Both the position numbers and the translations under genes were made by a program. 64,000 bases of DNA from NCBI GenBank assembly GCA_026075535.2, contig AP026543.1:6510001-6574000 (forward strand). The letters run 5' to 3'. The DNA comes from Tricholoma matsutake (taxonomy: Eukaryota > Basidiomycota > Agaricomycetes > Agaricales > Tricholomataceae). Below are positions 1 to 10,970 of this stretch, piece after piece (positions within the stretch are counted from its first letter, which is position 1; every line of letters starts with the position of its first letter). The notes below the pieces were generated by a model, which was not told the origin of the DNA, ran no database searches, and worked only from the letters and a program-made list of their open reading frames with translations.

Positions 1-70
1 AGCTAAAGCCTCAACCCAGGAACTAATTGGAATTGGAAAGATGGGGCTATTTTTGACAGGGAGAAACTTG

Positions 71-1231
71 TCATGGGTGGAAGGAGATGGCTGTGGACGA
101 CCTGCAAAATGTGAGAAATGGTCTGAACAAAGTAAAATGCACCATACCAAATTGATGTTGATTCTTTGAACGACCATGTTGATGGCTTTTTGACGTTGAC
201 CTAGAGTGGGCTGAGAAGTGCTGGGTGCTGGAGCTAGCAACTGAGGGTGCCTCCATCCTCTGGCGAGCTGGACTGTTCATGGATGGGGCGATGCGCTCCA
301 GATTGCTTGAAGTGTTGAAAGGATCGGGCGCACGTAGAAAATTTTGGGCATATTGATGAATCAAGTGGTACTTTTCAAGTGATGATGCTGGACCAGTGAA
401 GAGGACAGGATATGAAAATGAATGGGCCCTGAAACAGAGAGTATGCTTTGGATCTTTGGGTACAACTACTTTGTGAATGATCTGGTTGGTGAAGTCCGAG
501 GCTGGACGGATGAGCCAGCATGGGAGACCTGCTGTAAAGAAGTCTTGGGCGACTCGTAGATCATGCGTGAAAACACCAATGGTGTTAGCAACTTCAGAGG
601 CACTGTGAGCATGCCCATCCATCCAAGGCTTGTAGATTTCCATGTAGTCAAGAAGGGTGGTGAGCTCCAGCCAAGTCCGTTGCACATCTCATATGCTGAA
701 CTCCATCTGGCAAAAGTTGGTGTACACAGACTCCAACCAAGCAAGGCTGTGCATGAGCATTTTGACAAAAGGATGGAGTATTCAGGGTTGTCGCTCAGAG
801 GAAGTCTTGGCCTGATAATTCTTCAAGCGCTCTAAGAGAGGATCGACAGATGCTTTCAGTTCAGCAAATTTTATATCAGAAAGTTTTCCTAGACCAGAGA
901 CCAGGGACGCTGGGTGCGCATGATGGACGAAATGATCATGGGAGGGCATCCACCAGATTATTTGGTGCTCATAAAGCGAGTAGGGCTGAGGAATCACTCC
1001 ATAGTGTGAAAAATAGGGGATAAATGGTTGCGGCCATAAGATAGGGTCGTCATCAGCATAACGTGAGTCAGAGCGAAGCTGTACTTGACAATGGCTTCCG
1101 AGAGGAGGGTAGGGAACATAATCTTGGCTTGACGATGTGATAAACGCATGACCATCAGAGATCATCGCGCCAACCTTGCCATCGAGGGGACCTATCCGGA
1201 CTGTACAAAGTGCTAAAATCAGTAATGACAT
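71..1231 (-). pseudogene. Decayed multicopy basidiomycete hypothetical gene
   Basis: One minus-strand reading frame runs across this stretch but is broken by two in-frame TGA codons (complement at 782-784 and 689-691). Both are compatible with CGA (Arg) turned to TGA. The 5' part reads through ADDDPILWPQPFIPYF; the 3' part contains GVFTHDLRVAQDFFTAGLP and PCWLIRPASDF. I recall this arrangement (a variable acidic start, then an 'aGLPvWfvRP' block) from uncharacterised multicopy proteins of agaricomycetes; function is unknown. The true start is uncertain: 1219-1485 holds a further open frame that could be an upstream exon. No promoter or polyadenylation signal was recognised. Family assignment is from memory and moderate; the pseudogene call is firm from the stops. 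Confidence 0.55.
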
Positions 1232-2732
1232 TTAGCATCAGAAAACTCTAGCAGCTGACCATAATGACTGTTGCGCAGCAGAGTTTGTTCATCCAAGATA
1301 AGGGCCATTTTGATGATCTGAAGGACGCACATATTTTCAGTCAGCAAAAGAGGGGCAGAAGTGACATACCAAAGCAGGAAACTAATGGTAAGACAAGAGT
1401 GAAGCCCATAATATGAAGTTGTCCAAGTCAAGAAAGTAGGCCACCAAAAGATCAAGTGAGAGGACTCCAAGGAACATGCACCCAAAGATCAGGCGAGATT
1501 TGGATTCCAAGAAATGTGCACTGACACCAAGTCAGGCAGAAAGAGCAGACAGACACCAAGTCTGTTCCACAAGGGAGACACCAAGTCTACCCTGGAATGC
1601 TGAGGAAAGGATGCAACCCAAATGGATGAGGCAAAAGTGAGGTCAGACAAGGCAACTGGAGATTCAGAAAGGGAGATGGACAAGGCAACCAGAGAGGAAG
1701 AACAAGGTGAATGAAATGCCGAATAGAGTTATGACCAAGATTACAACCAGCAAGTGCTGATTATGTCAGATCATGATCTAATTATAACTCAGGTCATAAC
1801 CCTCGGCTCTGATTAAGTGGGTCGCTTCAGTTATTGCCGGTTATATACTGGGTCAGCAAATTCCAACATAGGATTCTTCACAACTACTATTAATCCTTTT
1901 CAAAATGTCTTTTGGTGCTGTTGGTAGTGAATAAGCAAACAACAGGTATTTTTGCTAAACAAATGGACCAGGTCCTCATAGAATAATATGAGTATAATTG
2001 AAATCTACAGTACATGGACATGTGAAGTACCTGAGTCTAACCTTTTCATGTGTATTTAGCCCACAGCTGAGAATCTGAAATCTGGGGATGTGACAACTGC
2101 CTAGAAGGTCACTGACTGCTGGGTATACTGCACTACAAGTTGCTTGAAACCTCCCTGATACCTGTGGAATATCTTCCAGTAGTTTGATAGTAGATTCATA
2201 GCAAAATATAGGTGTGCAGATTAATATTGAGGAGTGACCGAGAAAGACATGATCCTAAGCAAAGTCTTGTCTCATTTTTAAATTACAGCAGGGGATATTA
2301 AATGGAAGACATCTGAAATGAACTAAGAGTGCTTGTTTGGAAGATACAGCTGTGGATCCAGAGTGGAAACCAATAATATTGGGTGGATGGCTAATAACTG
2401 ACCCCTATGGCAGATAACTTGTGGCAGTGCCACTGTCAGGCTAATAACAGCAGATCAATTTCCTTGGCCCATAGAAGCCCAAATAATTTTTTGAAAAGAT
2501 AGAAACACCATATTATTGTTGTACTATTTGCATGTAAAACAAGGTAGTATGACAAGCAGAAGTACAACCCAGAGAGACAAATATTGTTGTGAGCGTGGCA
2601 ATTGCCGTGGCTAATAACATTATTAGACACCCAGCACAGTGATCGGTAAGCCTTCACACCTGTTATTAACTGTTAATAACTAGTTTTTGTGTAAATAACT
2701 ATTAAAAACGCAAAAAAAAAAGAGTTGTCTTG
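1232..2732. other. No recognisable gene; AT-rich spacer
   Basis: I see no coding frame here with family features. The sequence is AT-rich and repeats the word GTTATTAAC or TAATAAC many times, especially 2390-2700, and similar words return at 6400-6460, so both flanks of the copia element probably belong to one older sequence. An A-run lies at 2711-2721. Confidence 0.4.
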
Positions 2733-3101
2733 CTACCAATCAGCAAAATTTGCTTCTAAATTGGTGTCCTCAGTGTTATCTATGGCAGATGGAGCTGGAG
2801 AAAGTATCACATCAGTTTCTGTAACTGTCAGACTGTCCGTCAAGAGATCAAGGAGCCAAGATGACTTCATATCGATGTCACAGTCAACCTCGAAAGCCAC
2901 CTGTTCAGCTGTAGTAGAGAGCAGGCATGACTCAGAAAAAACTTGAAGAAAACTCAGGTTCATCCATCTCCCCACAATCAGAGTCCTCACTTGCCTCACC
3001 ATGACACCATTCTCCAACACAATACCTGGTTCCGTGTCATTTTGAACAGCTTCTAAGACACCCTGGTTGATATTGCAAAATTTGACAACTGGCCAATACA
3101 C
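2733..3101 (-). CDS. Unrecognised 122-aa ORF
   Basis: An open frame of 122 codons with an acidic, serine/threonine-rich C-terminal half (residues about 70-122) and an N-terminal part containing YWPVVKFCNINQGVLEA. I do not recognise a family and see no intron signals, promoter or partner gene. It lies just outside the left LTR of the copia element and may be the 3' end of a decayed gene or an exon. Low confidence that it is real. Confidence 0.25.
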   Translation of the reverse strand: MYWPVVKFCNINQGVLEAVQNDTEPGIVLENGVMVRQVRTLIVGRWMNLSFLQVFSESCLLSTTAEQVAFEVDCDIDMKSSWLLDLLTDSLTVTETDVILSPAPSAIDNTEDTNLEANFADW

Positions 3102-3251
3102 ACTTCATTTTGGCTGCTCCTTCGTATCCTAAATAGTAAAGGTATTTATAAGCTGTATGCACAATGAGATATATAAACAAAGACTATACAACTTTTTGCC
3201 TGTACCACTGTCCTATCTGGACCATATCAATGATATTTTGCATGTCCTGTC

Positions 3252-3512
3252 TGTTGGAGCAGACTATATACGCTGCACAGGGGAAGAGACAACACATTCC
3301 TTACAACCTACCTGGGGTTTGGTTAGACTTACAGCTAGGGTTAGCGGAGGTAAGAACACTATATTCCTACTACAGTACAGGTTCTCCTTATATACATAAT
3401 AGTAAGGATATCACATGACTCCAGAGGAATATGCATATGAAACATGTATCAATATTGGTAATTAATGTGGGAGAATATGCACATGCAACAATATTGGTAA
3501 TTAATTCCAACA
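3252..3512 (-). repeat. copia-1 3' LTR
   Basis: 261-bp direct repeat, TGTTGG...CCAACA, the downstream LTR of the minus-strand element. It matches 5991-6251 except for six transitions. It carries the repeated word AATATTGGTAATTAAT twice (about 3451-3508), absent from the flanks. Confidence 0.95.
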
Positions 3513-3544
3513 CCCCCCCTCAAACTGTAAAGCGCTCTAAGCAG

Positions 3545-5740
3545 CTAAGTTTGAACCTTGAAAGTAATTCCGAGAGAGTCTCTAAATTTCCTGAATAGGA
3601 TGGCGCCAAGGTTCTTTGTGAACATGTCAGCCGGATTATCACTTCCAGGAATGAAAACGACTGTGACTTTGTCATTTTCTATGCATTCATGGGTATAGTG
3701 GTAGCGAATGTCTATATGTTTGGTCCTTCTTTCCTGAACTGGATTTGATCCAATAAAGATGGATCCCTGATTATCAGTGCAGATTGGTATGTGCTTCAGT
3801 ATATATCCAAGTTCATGGAATAAGGACTCTATCCACACTATCTGTTGACAAGTGTCAGAGAGAGCCATATATTCGGCTTCTGTGGATGACAGTGCTACAG
3901 TTTTTTGTAAATGGGACTGCCAGCACACAATGCCACTCGCTAGAGTAGCAAAGTAATCCATTGTAGATCGGCGCTTGACAGTGTCAGCAGCCCAATCAGA
4001 ATCTGTGAAGGCCTGTAGCCCTTCAGATTTCTCTCCATTGTAGACAATATTATATTTCTGGGTTCCCACCAGATAGCGCATGATGTACATCGCTTTGTCT
4101 AGATGTTCTTGGCTAGGATTAGCCAAGAATTGCAACATCCTGATTACCGTGTAAGCAATATCAGGTCGCGTTCCAAGCATCAGATACAATAAAGATCTGA
4201 TCACAGACTGATATTTTGATCTAAGCACTGCATTTGGCGTCGCTGTGTTTTCCGATGGTTTGTAACCAGTTGGGAGCAGAGTGGGGGTGGCTTTGGCATT
4301 TGTCATCTCGAACCTCTCGAGCACTTTGGCGAGATATTCAGTTTGATCAAGTTTGACTTTGCTTGCAGTCTGGGTGACATGCATGCCTAAGAATTCTGTG
4401 ACTTTTTCAGTACTACAGCACTCCCAATGCTTCAGACAAGCATTCTTCTTTTCATTCACAAGTTTCTTGTTCTTCCCCATGAACAAGCCATCATCAACAT
4501 AGACCAGCGCAATAACAATGCTGCCTGTCTTGGGATCCTTGTGTATGAAAATGCCGGCATCAGAGCTGGCGCGCACAAACCCAATGGTGCGCATAAATGC
4601 CTCCAGCTCTTTCCACCATGCTAGTGAGGCCTGTTTAAGGCCATACAATGCTCGGCGTAAGCGCATTACTTTGCGCTCTTTTCCCTCGAGTCTGAAACCC
4701 TCGGGTTGATCCATATAGATCTCCTCTTCTAGTTTGCTGTATAAAAATGTGGTTTTTACATCTAGACTGGTCATATACATGCCTTCTAGAGATGCAATTG
4801 CAAACATGAGGCATACGGTCTCGTAGCGGACTACTGGTGAGAAAATCTCATCAAAGTCAACGCCTTCGACTTGTGAAAAGCCTTTGGCCACGAGTCTGGC
4901 TCGTTTTCTTCCATCCAATTTCACAGAGAAAACCCATCTATTTTTGATCGTTTTTTGATCATGTGGAAGATCAATGATATCATAGACTTGTCGCTTGCAA
5001 AGAGCCTCTAATTCTTCATGACAAGCCTGTTTCCACTCAAGTTGCTGCTGCCATTTGGGGTTTCCCCCTTTGCATTTGACAGCGGAAAGTTTGTTGGCCT
5101 GAGGCTGGCCAGTGGGCTTTCCTACTGCCGTGTGCCTTGAGGCTTCAGTGACAATGGAGTCCTTGACATGTTTAAATGTCAAGGCACTAGTAGCAGTTGT
5201 GTTAAGGACTGTGGCAGATAAAGAATCGTACTCGCGCGGCATTGCAGCAAGTAGGATCATCACCTGAACTAGTTTGGGGATGGCAACATTGGCAGCCGTG
5301 AGGCGCTTGAACTTGTCAGCCATCTTGGCAATCTCTGGCGTGGGATTTGCAGCCGGAATTTTGATTGCTATTGCAGACCTAAAGTCTGCAAAGACTTGGG
5401 AGGGGCCATTGACACCATAATTGGTGCGAATAAGGTCCCACACCTCCTCAGCAGTGTCCTTGGTGTTGGCACACTGCCAAATGGAGGGGGCCAGGTGGAG
5501 CACTAGGCTACCAATAGCCTGGTCATTTTTGTTGCTCCAGGTCTGGAGCTTGGCAGTAGCATCCGCTATGAGAGTAGCGTTCATCACCATCAAAGGAGGC
5601 GCTGGAGGCGGTTTGACTTCTGCCCCACTAGTTATTTGCCAGAGGCCCTGAGACCTGAGCCATGCCTTCATGGAGTCGGCCCATTGTATGTAATTGGATC
5701 CATCGAAAGTTTGGATGAGCTTCTCAAGGGTTGAAGACAT
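3545..5740 (-). CDS. Gag-RT-RNase H fusion polyprotein of copia-1 (731 aa)
   Basis: Uninterrupted 731-residue ORF starting at an ATG about 250 bp inside the 5' LTR. Residues about 1-205 are a copia Gag (IQWADSMKAWLRSQGLW, AMPREYDSLSATVL). Near residues 225-240 (KCKGGNPKWQQQ, then EWKQACHEELEAL) the sequence jumps straight into the reverse transcriptase: IKNRWVFSVKLDGRKRARL, FDEIFSPVVRYETV, the catalytic YVDD (about 4489-4500), then RNase H with AFTDSDWAAD, SSTEAEYMALSD and the C-terminal PADMFTKNL. Fungal copia polyproteins usually have around 1300-1450 residues, so about half is missing, all in the protease-integrase part, and the frame is preserved. The catalytic RT residues remain. It could act as a Gag/RT donor or be a passive deletion derivative. 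Confidence 0.92.
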   Translation of the reverse strand: MSSTLEKLIQTFDGSNYIQWADSMKAWLRSQGLWQITSGAEVKPPPAPPLMVMNATLIADATAKLQTWSNKNDQAIGSLVLHLAPSIWQCANTKDTAEEVWDLIRTNYGVNGPSQVFADFRSAIAIKIPAANPTPEIAKMADKFKRLTAANVAIPKLVQVMILLAAMPREYDSLSATVLNTTATSALTFKHVKDSIVTEASRHTAVGKPTGQPQANKLSAVKCKGGNPKWQQQLEWKQACHEELEALCKRQVYDIIDLPHDQKTIKNRWVFSVKLDGRKRARLVAKGFSQVEGVDFDEIFSPVVRYETVCLMFAIASLEGMYMTSLDVKTTFLYSKLEEEIYMDQPEGFRLEGKERKVMRLRRALYGLKQASLAWWKELEAFMRTIGFVRASSDAGIFIHKDPKTGSIVIALVYVDDGLFMGKNKKLVNEKKNACLKHWECCSTEKVTEFLGMHVTQTASKVKLDQTEYLAKVLERFEMTNAKATPTLLPTGYKPSENTATPNAVLRSKYQSVIRSLLYLMLGTRPDIAYTVIRMLQFLANPSQEHLDKAMYIMRYLVGTQKYNIVYNGEKSEGLQAFTDSDWAADTVKRRSTMDYFATLASGIVCWQSHLQKTVALSSTEAEYMALSDTCQQIVWIESLFHELGYILKHIPICTDNQGSIFIGSNPVQERRTKHIDIRYHYTHECIENDKVTVVFIPGSDNPADMFTKNLGAILFRKFRDSLGITFKVQT

Positions 5741-5975
5741 GATTTGTAGTGGTGGCTGTTAAAAGTGCTCAATCAGTCTTTTTATCTGAGAAGACATGTT
5801 TCACAATCTCAGGAGAAAAAACACTCCTTCAGAGTGATTAAACCCTAGTCAACCTAGGTTTTAATGCAGCTTGCAGGGAGCGCAATGCAGCTCATGAAGA
5901 GCGCAAGGTTATAATTTGGAGACAATGAAGTCAACGTTGTTTGCAGCCAATTAAGGCACGTTCGCGACATGCCCA

Positions 5976-5990
5976 GCAGGGCCCATAACC
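5976..5990 (-). promoter_or_regulatory. copia-1 primer binding site (half-tRNA type)
   Basis: Immediately inside the 5' LTR the minus strand reads GGTTATGGGCCCTGC. This resembles the complement of the anticodon stem-loop of eukaryotic initiator tRNA-Met (around GGGCTCATAACC) rather than a tRNA 3' end, which would give TGG. Priming by a cut tRNA-iMet is established for Drosophila copia; its use here is inferred. The 10-mer GGTTATGGGC recurs at 24554-24563 upstream of copia-2. Confidence 0.6.
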
Positions 5991-6251
5991 TGTTGGAGCA
6001 GACTATATATGCTGCACAGGGGAAGAGACAACACGTTCCTTACAACCTACCTGGGGTTTAGTTAGACTTACAGCTAGGGTTAGCAGAGGTAAGAACACTA
6101 TACTCCTACTACAGTACAGGTTCTCCTTATATACATAATAGTAAGGATATCACATGACTCCAGAGGAATATGCATATGAAACATGTATCAATATTGGTAA
6201 TTAATGTGGGAGAATATGCACATGCAACAATATTGGTAATTAATTTCAACA
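5991..6251 (-). repeat. copia-1 5' LTR
   Basis: Upstream LTR of the minus-strand copia element, 261 bp, TGTTGG...TTCAACA, followed by the target duplication CTGTC. It would hold the promoter; I could not fix the transcription start. Confidence 0.95.
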
Positions 6252-6987
6252 CTGTCTACCATGGAGAGGTGAGTTCAGCCATGTGAACTTAGATCCAGTG
6301 CATTATCAAACATTGAGTTAACCAAAATTGAGAAGAGCCTGATGGAGTTCTCAGAACTTCACAAGTTATTCACAGTTATTCACAACCTACTCCGACCCCA
6401 TGAGTTACTAACTAGTTATTAACTGTTATTAACATGGTGTTAATAACTATTGTTGCTAACAATTGAGTTGTTCACAGAACCCTACAACTGACAGTTGACC
6501 ACCAATGTCCCCTTGTGTGGCTCAATAGTTGCACTGCATGTAGCCACAGATTCACCCCAACCTTTGAGCCTTTGAAGTCATTCCTTGTCAGACATGTCTG
6601 CTCATAGTACTGTTCCTGCTGTTGCTCCTGTCCACATCACAAAGGTAAGTAGTGCTTTAAAGTCCAGTTTGGTTCAGTTTTTAGCCCAAAATCTGAAGAA
6701 CCAAAACCGCAACCAGTTCATACTTTCCCCAAATCTTGCCAAAACTGAACCAAACTGCATATAACCAGTTCATGTAGCCAGTTGTAAGCCTGGCTTACAT
6801 AACACCATTGATGCCTGTTTATACACAGTTCATATTCTGACTAATAAGAAATGCCACATAGGTAGAATCCCCATTCTTTTCTTTCCCCATTACGTTCCCC
6901 CCCTAGACTCTTGTATCTTACCCTACTTGCTTCTAAATATCATGTTGTTCTGTCTGCTGCATGATTAGTAGTGAGTTCAGTCTCTTT
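6252..6987. other. Intergenic stretch with a truncated hAT-like end
   Basis: No gene recognised. 6360-6460 repeats GTTATTAAC-type words seen left of copia-1. At 6650 a sequence starting TAGTGCTTTAAAGTCCAG matches the termini of the hAT-like family described below, followed by the usual GGTTCAGTTTT and CCGCAACCAGTT subterminal words to about 6790; I find no matching right end, so it is probably a truncated copy. Confidence 0.45.
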
Positions 6988-7288
6988 TAGGGAGCTGCAT
7001 GGGTGTTACCCGCAGTTTTCCCACACTTTTATTTCCTAATTTATTCAATGAGTTTTGCATGAAAACTCATGAAAAAATGATTTTCTGATAGCTATTCAAT
7101 GGATGCTTGTGATAAACCCTGTCACATGACAGATGTCACCCAAATATTGTTTTATGTGTTAGATCACAAAGAGCCAACAAAAAGCTTCCAGAAACCCTTT
7201 TTTTCATGATTTTTCATGCAAAACTCATTGAATAAATTAGGAAATAAAAGTGTGGGAAACCTGTGGGTAAAACCTGTGCAGTTCCCTA
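6988..7288. mobile_element. hAT-like MITE, 301 bp
   Basis: Short inverted-repeat element with the perfect 8-bp target duplication GTCTCTTT (6980-6987 and 7289-7296). The ends are TAGGGAGCTGCATGGGT and, from the other side, TAGGGAACTGCACAGGT; the inverted repeats extend for about 95 bp including the word CCCACACTTTTATTTCC. No coding capacity. The 8-bp duplication and TAGGG start fit hAT (hobo/Ac/Tam3) non-autonomous elements. Its termini differ from the TAGTG family elsewhere in the window. Confidence 0.88.
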
Positions 7289-7376
7289 GTCTCTTTCTCT
7301 CTCTCTTTCTCTCTTCACCATAGTGTTGCCTACCCCCTCCAATTATGGGGCAGGCCTCCAATCATACCCTTGAGCC

Positions 7377-9977
7377 TCGGGTAATCTGGTAATAAAATCC
7401 ACAGATATGTCTCACCATGGCACTTTAGGTATGGGATTTCCCTGCAGGTTTCTCTGGAAATTTCTTCCCCCTCATGCATGTATCACATCCATCCACATAC
7501 CCCAACACATATTTAGAAATTCTGGGCCACCAATAATTTCTCATTACTAATTCCTCCATCTTCCTGGGTGTCTGGCAGTCAGTGTATTATGATGTAACTG
7601 GATGATCTCCCTTCACAAATCCTGATCCTTCGGTACATACACCTTTCCTCAGAATAACACCAACCCTTGTTTCTCAGCCTATTCATCTCCTTTAATATTA
7701 CCTTTCTTCTCTCCCTTCAGAGCTTTCATGGCTTCCACTACTTCATTGTCTATTTCCAAACATTGTCTAATTTTAGACAACATTTCCATTTCTGAGCTAT
7801 CTATTAGTAGATGCCCTTGATGCATAGCACAAATCCAAAAGTATTTGGGTTTGAGTAAGGTAACATTCTTATTGTCCTCCTCCACCCCCCTTTGGTGATC
7901 AATACCTCTGGATAATACATCTGCTTTCCTCACTAAGCTTCCCGCTTTATGAACCAAGTGGAAATTAAAATGCGATAGGAATAATGCCCAACACGCTTGC
8001 CAGCGGTTAAGCTTTTTAGCAGACATGAAGTATTGCAGATTTTGATGATCTGTACAGATCTCAATCTGATGTGTACATCCCTCCAAATAATGTCTCCATG
8101 CCTCCAACACTCATATTATTCCCAACATCTCTTTGTCATGCACATCATAATTCCTTTCCACATCATTCAACCCTTGGGACAAATATACACAAGGATTCCA
8201 TTTGTCATCTTCACACAGCATTGATAATACTGCTCCAGTAGCAAAGTCAGATGCATCTGATTCCACTTGTAAGGGGCACGTGAAATCTACTGGGGCTAAT
8301 ATTGGTCCCTCCACAAACTTCCTCTTCAATTCCTCAAATGCTGTCTGCTGCTGTTCCCCCCACCTCCGCACTACTCCCTTCGTGTAAGGTTATGTAAGGG
8401 TGCAGCAATTTTGGAAAAATAATGCACAAAGCAATGATAGTAATTTGTGAGTCCCAAGAAGGCTTGAACCTCCTTGACACCAGGTGGGCACAGGCCAATC
8501 AGTGATCACCTGTACCTTGATTGGATCCATTTTGATCTCATCAGGGCCAATCAATAATCCTAGGAACTCAATCTTGCTTGCCCCAAACACACACTTCTCT
8601 GGTTTCAAAAATAGATCATTCTCCACTAATCTCTGTAGCACCTCCTGCACTATTGCTTCATGATTTTCTTCATCCTCCATAAATATCAGAATGTTGTCAA
8701 TAAATATTATTACCACACCTTTGTCTATTATGTCCTTGAAAATGTCGTTCATCATATTTTGGAAAGTCGGGGGACTATTGGTCATCCCAAAAAACATGAC
8801 AAGCGGCTCAAAGGATCCTTGACACAGGGCAAACACAGCCTTCCACTCATCTCCTTTCCTTATTCATATGTTATTATATCCCCATCATAAATCCAATTTT
8901 GTAAAGACCTTGGCTTTTCCCACCTTGTCAATTATTTCTGAGATCAACAGCAGGGGGTATGCATTATTCACTGTCCACTTATTCAGATACCTATAATCTG
9001 TACACATTCTCTTCCTCTGATCTTTCTTTGGCACAAAGAATATTGGTGACATCTGTGGTGATTTTGAAGGTTGTATGTATCCTTTGCACAATTGCTCATT
9101 TAAGAACACATCAAATTCTTCTTGTTCCATTGGAGATAATGGATATACCTTCAACTTCTTCAGCACAAACCCTGGCTTCATCTCAATCACATGATCCCAT
9201 GGCTTCCACACCAGCATTTGCTCAGACTCCTTCTTCTGAAAGACTGACAGATATTCATGATATGCTTTTGGTACCCACTCCTCCACTGGCTTCTCCACCT
9301 TCACAATATTCTTGTCCTCCTCCATGAAATTGCTCTAAAGGTTTGCTTCTGCTCTTCCTTTTTGATCATGATTGGAACTTCCCCATTTGGCATTTCCTCA
9401 CTCTCCACTTCCTCCATCGTAATGGAATACTTCCTTGGACGTTCTTTCTCTTTCCTTTTCTCCTTCTTCATCTTCCTCCCATACACATTACATTCCTGGG
9501 CAACAAGTCATTTGTACTTTCCCAGTTTTCCAATCAATTTTGGGATTATGCTTCCATAACCACAGACATCCAATTATTAGATTGGTTTTTCCAAGATTGC
9601 ACACTTCAAATATGGCTCATTACTGATGCTCCTGATACTTTAGTACCATGGTCACCTCCTCCTTGATAGTTCCTCCACAATTAACTGTTCTGTCAATATT
9701 ATATACCATTATAGGTTGTGACAGCTTGCACATGCTAATCAATTGCTGCATGTGTGTCCACTGTCTTCAATCCCACAGTCAAGGTGATTTTGGATTCTAT
9801 TTGCACAGAGCAAATAAAGAATTTAGGGGTTTTCAGAAATGGCACTTGGCAATTTTCTTTGTTGCATAATTCACAATGGTTGGATTGCTCCTGAATTTCC
9901 TTTTCTGATTTGCTCTGGGTTTCCTCAGATACTAATACATTGTAATGATTCTGGGTCACCAATGGGGAAACCTTCAC
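7377..9977 (-). pseudogene. G1 pol remnant: protease, reverse transcriptase, RNase H, start of integrase
   Basis: Read from 9977 downward. The protease begins (HYNVLVSEETQ, VDTHAAID) but about 85 bp holding the catalytic DSG seen in the sister copy (EALLDSGATG) are deleted near 9735. RT follows at 9325-8390 (KVYPLSPMEQEEFD, MCTDYRYLNKWTVNNAYPL, VFTKLDL, FFGMTNSPPTFQNMMND). Its catalytic motif reads FIDNILIF (about 8689-8706), so the second Asp is Asn. RNase H follows (VESDASDFATGAVLSM, NYDVHDKEMLGII, ICTDHQNLQYFMS). The integrase zinc-finger region is only partly readable at 7377-7680 before the element stops. Multiple stops and frameshifts. The normal role would be cDNA synthesis and integration in the cytoplasm and nucleus. 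Confidence 0.85.
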
Positions 9978-10970
9978 TGGGACTCTTCCACAAAATTCTT
10001 CTGCTTGCCTTCCTCCGGCTTCACTTCCTCGATTGTAGCTTCCCTAATCTTTCTTTTCTGCCTACAATTCCTAACAATGTGTCCTAACTGCCCACAGTTA
10101 AAACATTTAAGTGGGGCTTGTCTCCCCACTTGATCAACCTCCATTGCATCTGCTGGTGCTGCTGACTCTGTAACTATAGGTGTCACTGCCATGGCCAGTG
10201 GCTGTGCCCTCGGAGTTTGCACCTGAGGCACCTTTCCTTTCTTGGACTTCCCCCTAATGGCTTTCCAAATTTACTACTTCCGTACATCAACTTTGATTCT
10301 GCCTGTTCCTGCCAATATTGCTGATCAAGGTGCATTGCCCAATTATACCACTCGTCCAACTTCTCTGGCATAGAAGGTAGTCAGTAGATAGACTTGAATA
10401 ACCAGGGATTTAATCCTGCTTTCAAAAATTCTACCAACACCGCTTCTCCCATATCCATCTGCGAAGCTTCTGCTTTGAACTGCAAAATAAATTCATCCAC
10501 CATTAGGAAACCTTGGCGCATGGTTTTTAATTTGGCATTGGCTGTTGCCTTTGGATTAGGGTCCCCAAACTGTGCCTCCAATCTCTCCAGAAATTCCTTG
10601 AAGGTTGCAAATGGTTTATTTCCCATGGCAACTTGATTAATAGCCTCATTTCTCCAGAACTGTGCTTTCCCCCCCTGAATGAATGTATGAGAGAGCAAAC
10701 ATAATCCTAGACTCAGCTGTAAAAAACTCTGGCTTCCTCCCATGGATGTACAATACTATAGAGCTGATAAAAGATTTTGTATTCTCCATGGTACCATCAA
10801 AGATTTGCAGGGGCATGTACTTAGGTAAGTGTGCTTTTCCATTTCCAGATTTCTCCACCACCTGCACATCATCCTGTGACATCCACTCCACCATCTCCTC
10901 CATCTCATCATCTCTATCTCCTGTCGTCTCTGGCTGTACTTCTGCTGGTCTGGGCTGTGATGCTGCCAGC

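Larger units (their letters stand above)
3252..6251 (-). mobile_element. Ty1/copia LTR retrotransposon, deletion derivative (copia-1)
   Basis: Complete insertion bounded by two 261-bp LTRs that begin TGTTGGAGCAG and end CAACA, with the 5-bp target duplication CTGTC at 3247-3251 and 6252-6256. The LTRs differ at six positions, all transitions (about 2.3%), three of them at CpG, so the insertion is fairly recent. The only ORF (3545-5740) is intact but lacks zinc knuckle, protease and integrase. The primer site adjoins the right LTR and a polypurine tract (GAGGGGGGG on the minus strand) adjoins the left LTR, as expected for a minus-strand element. With those enzymes missing it must have moved, if it moved in this form, with help from a full-length relative. 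Confidence 0.93.
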
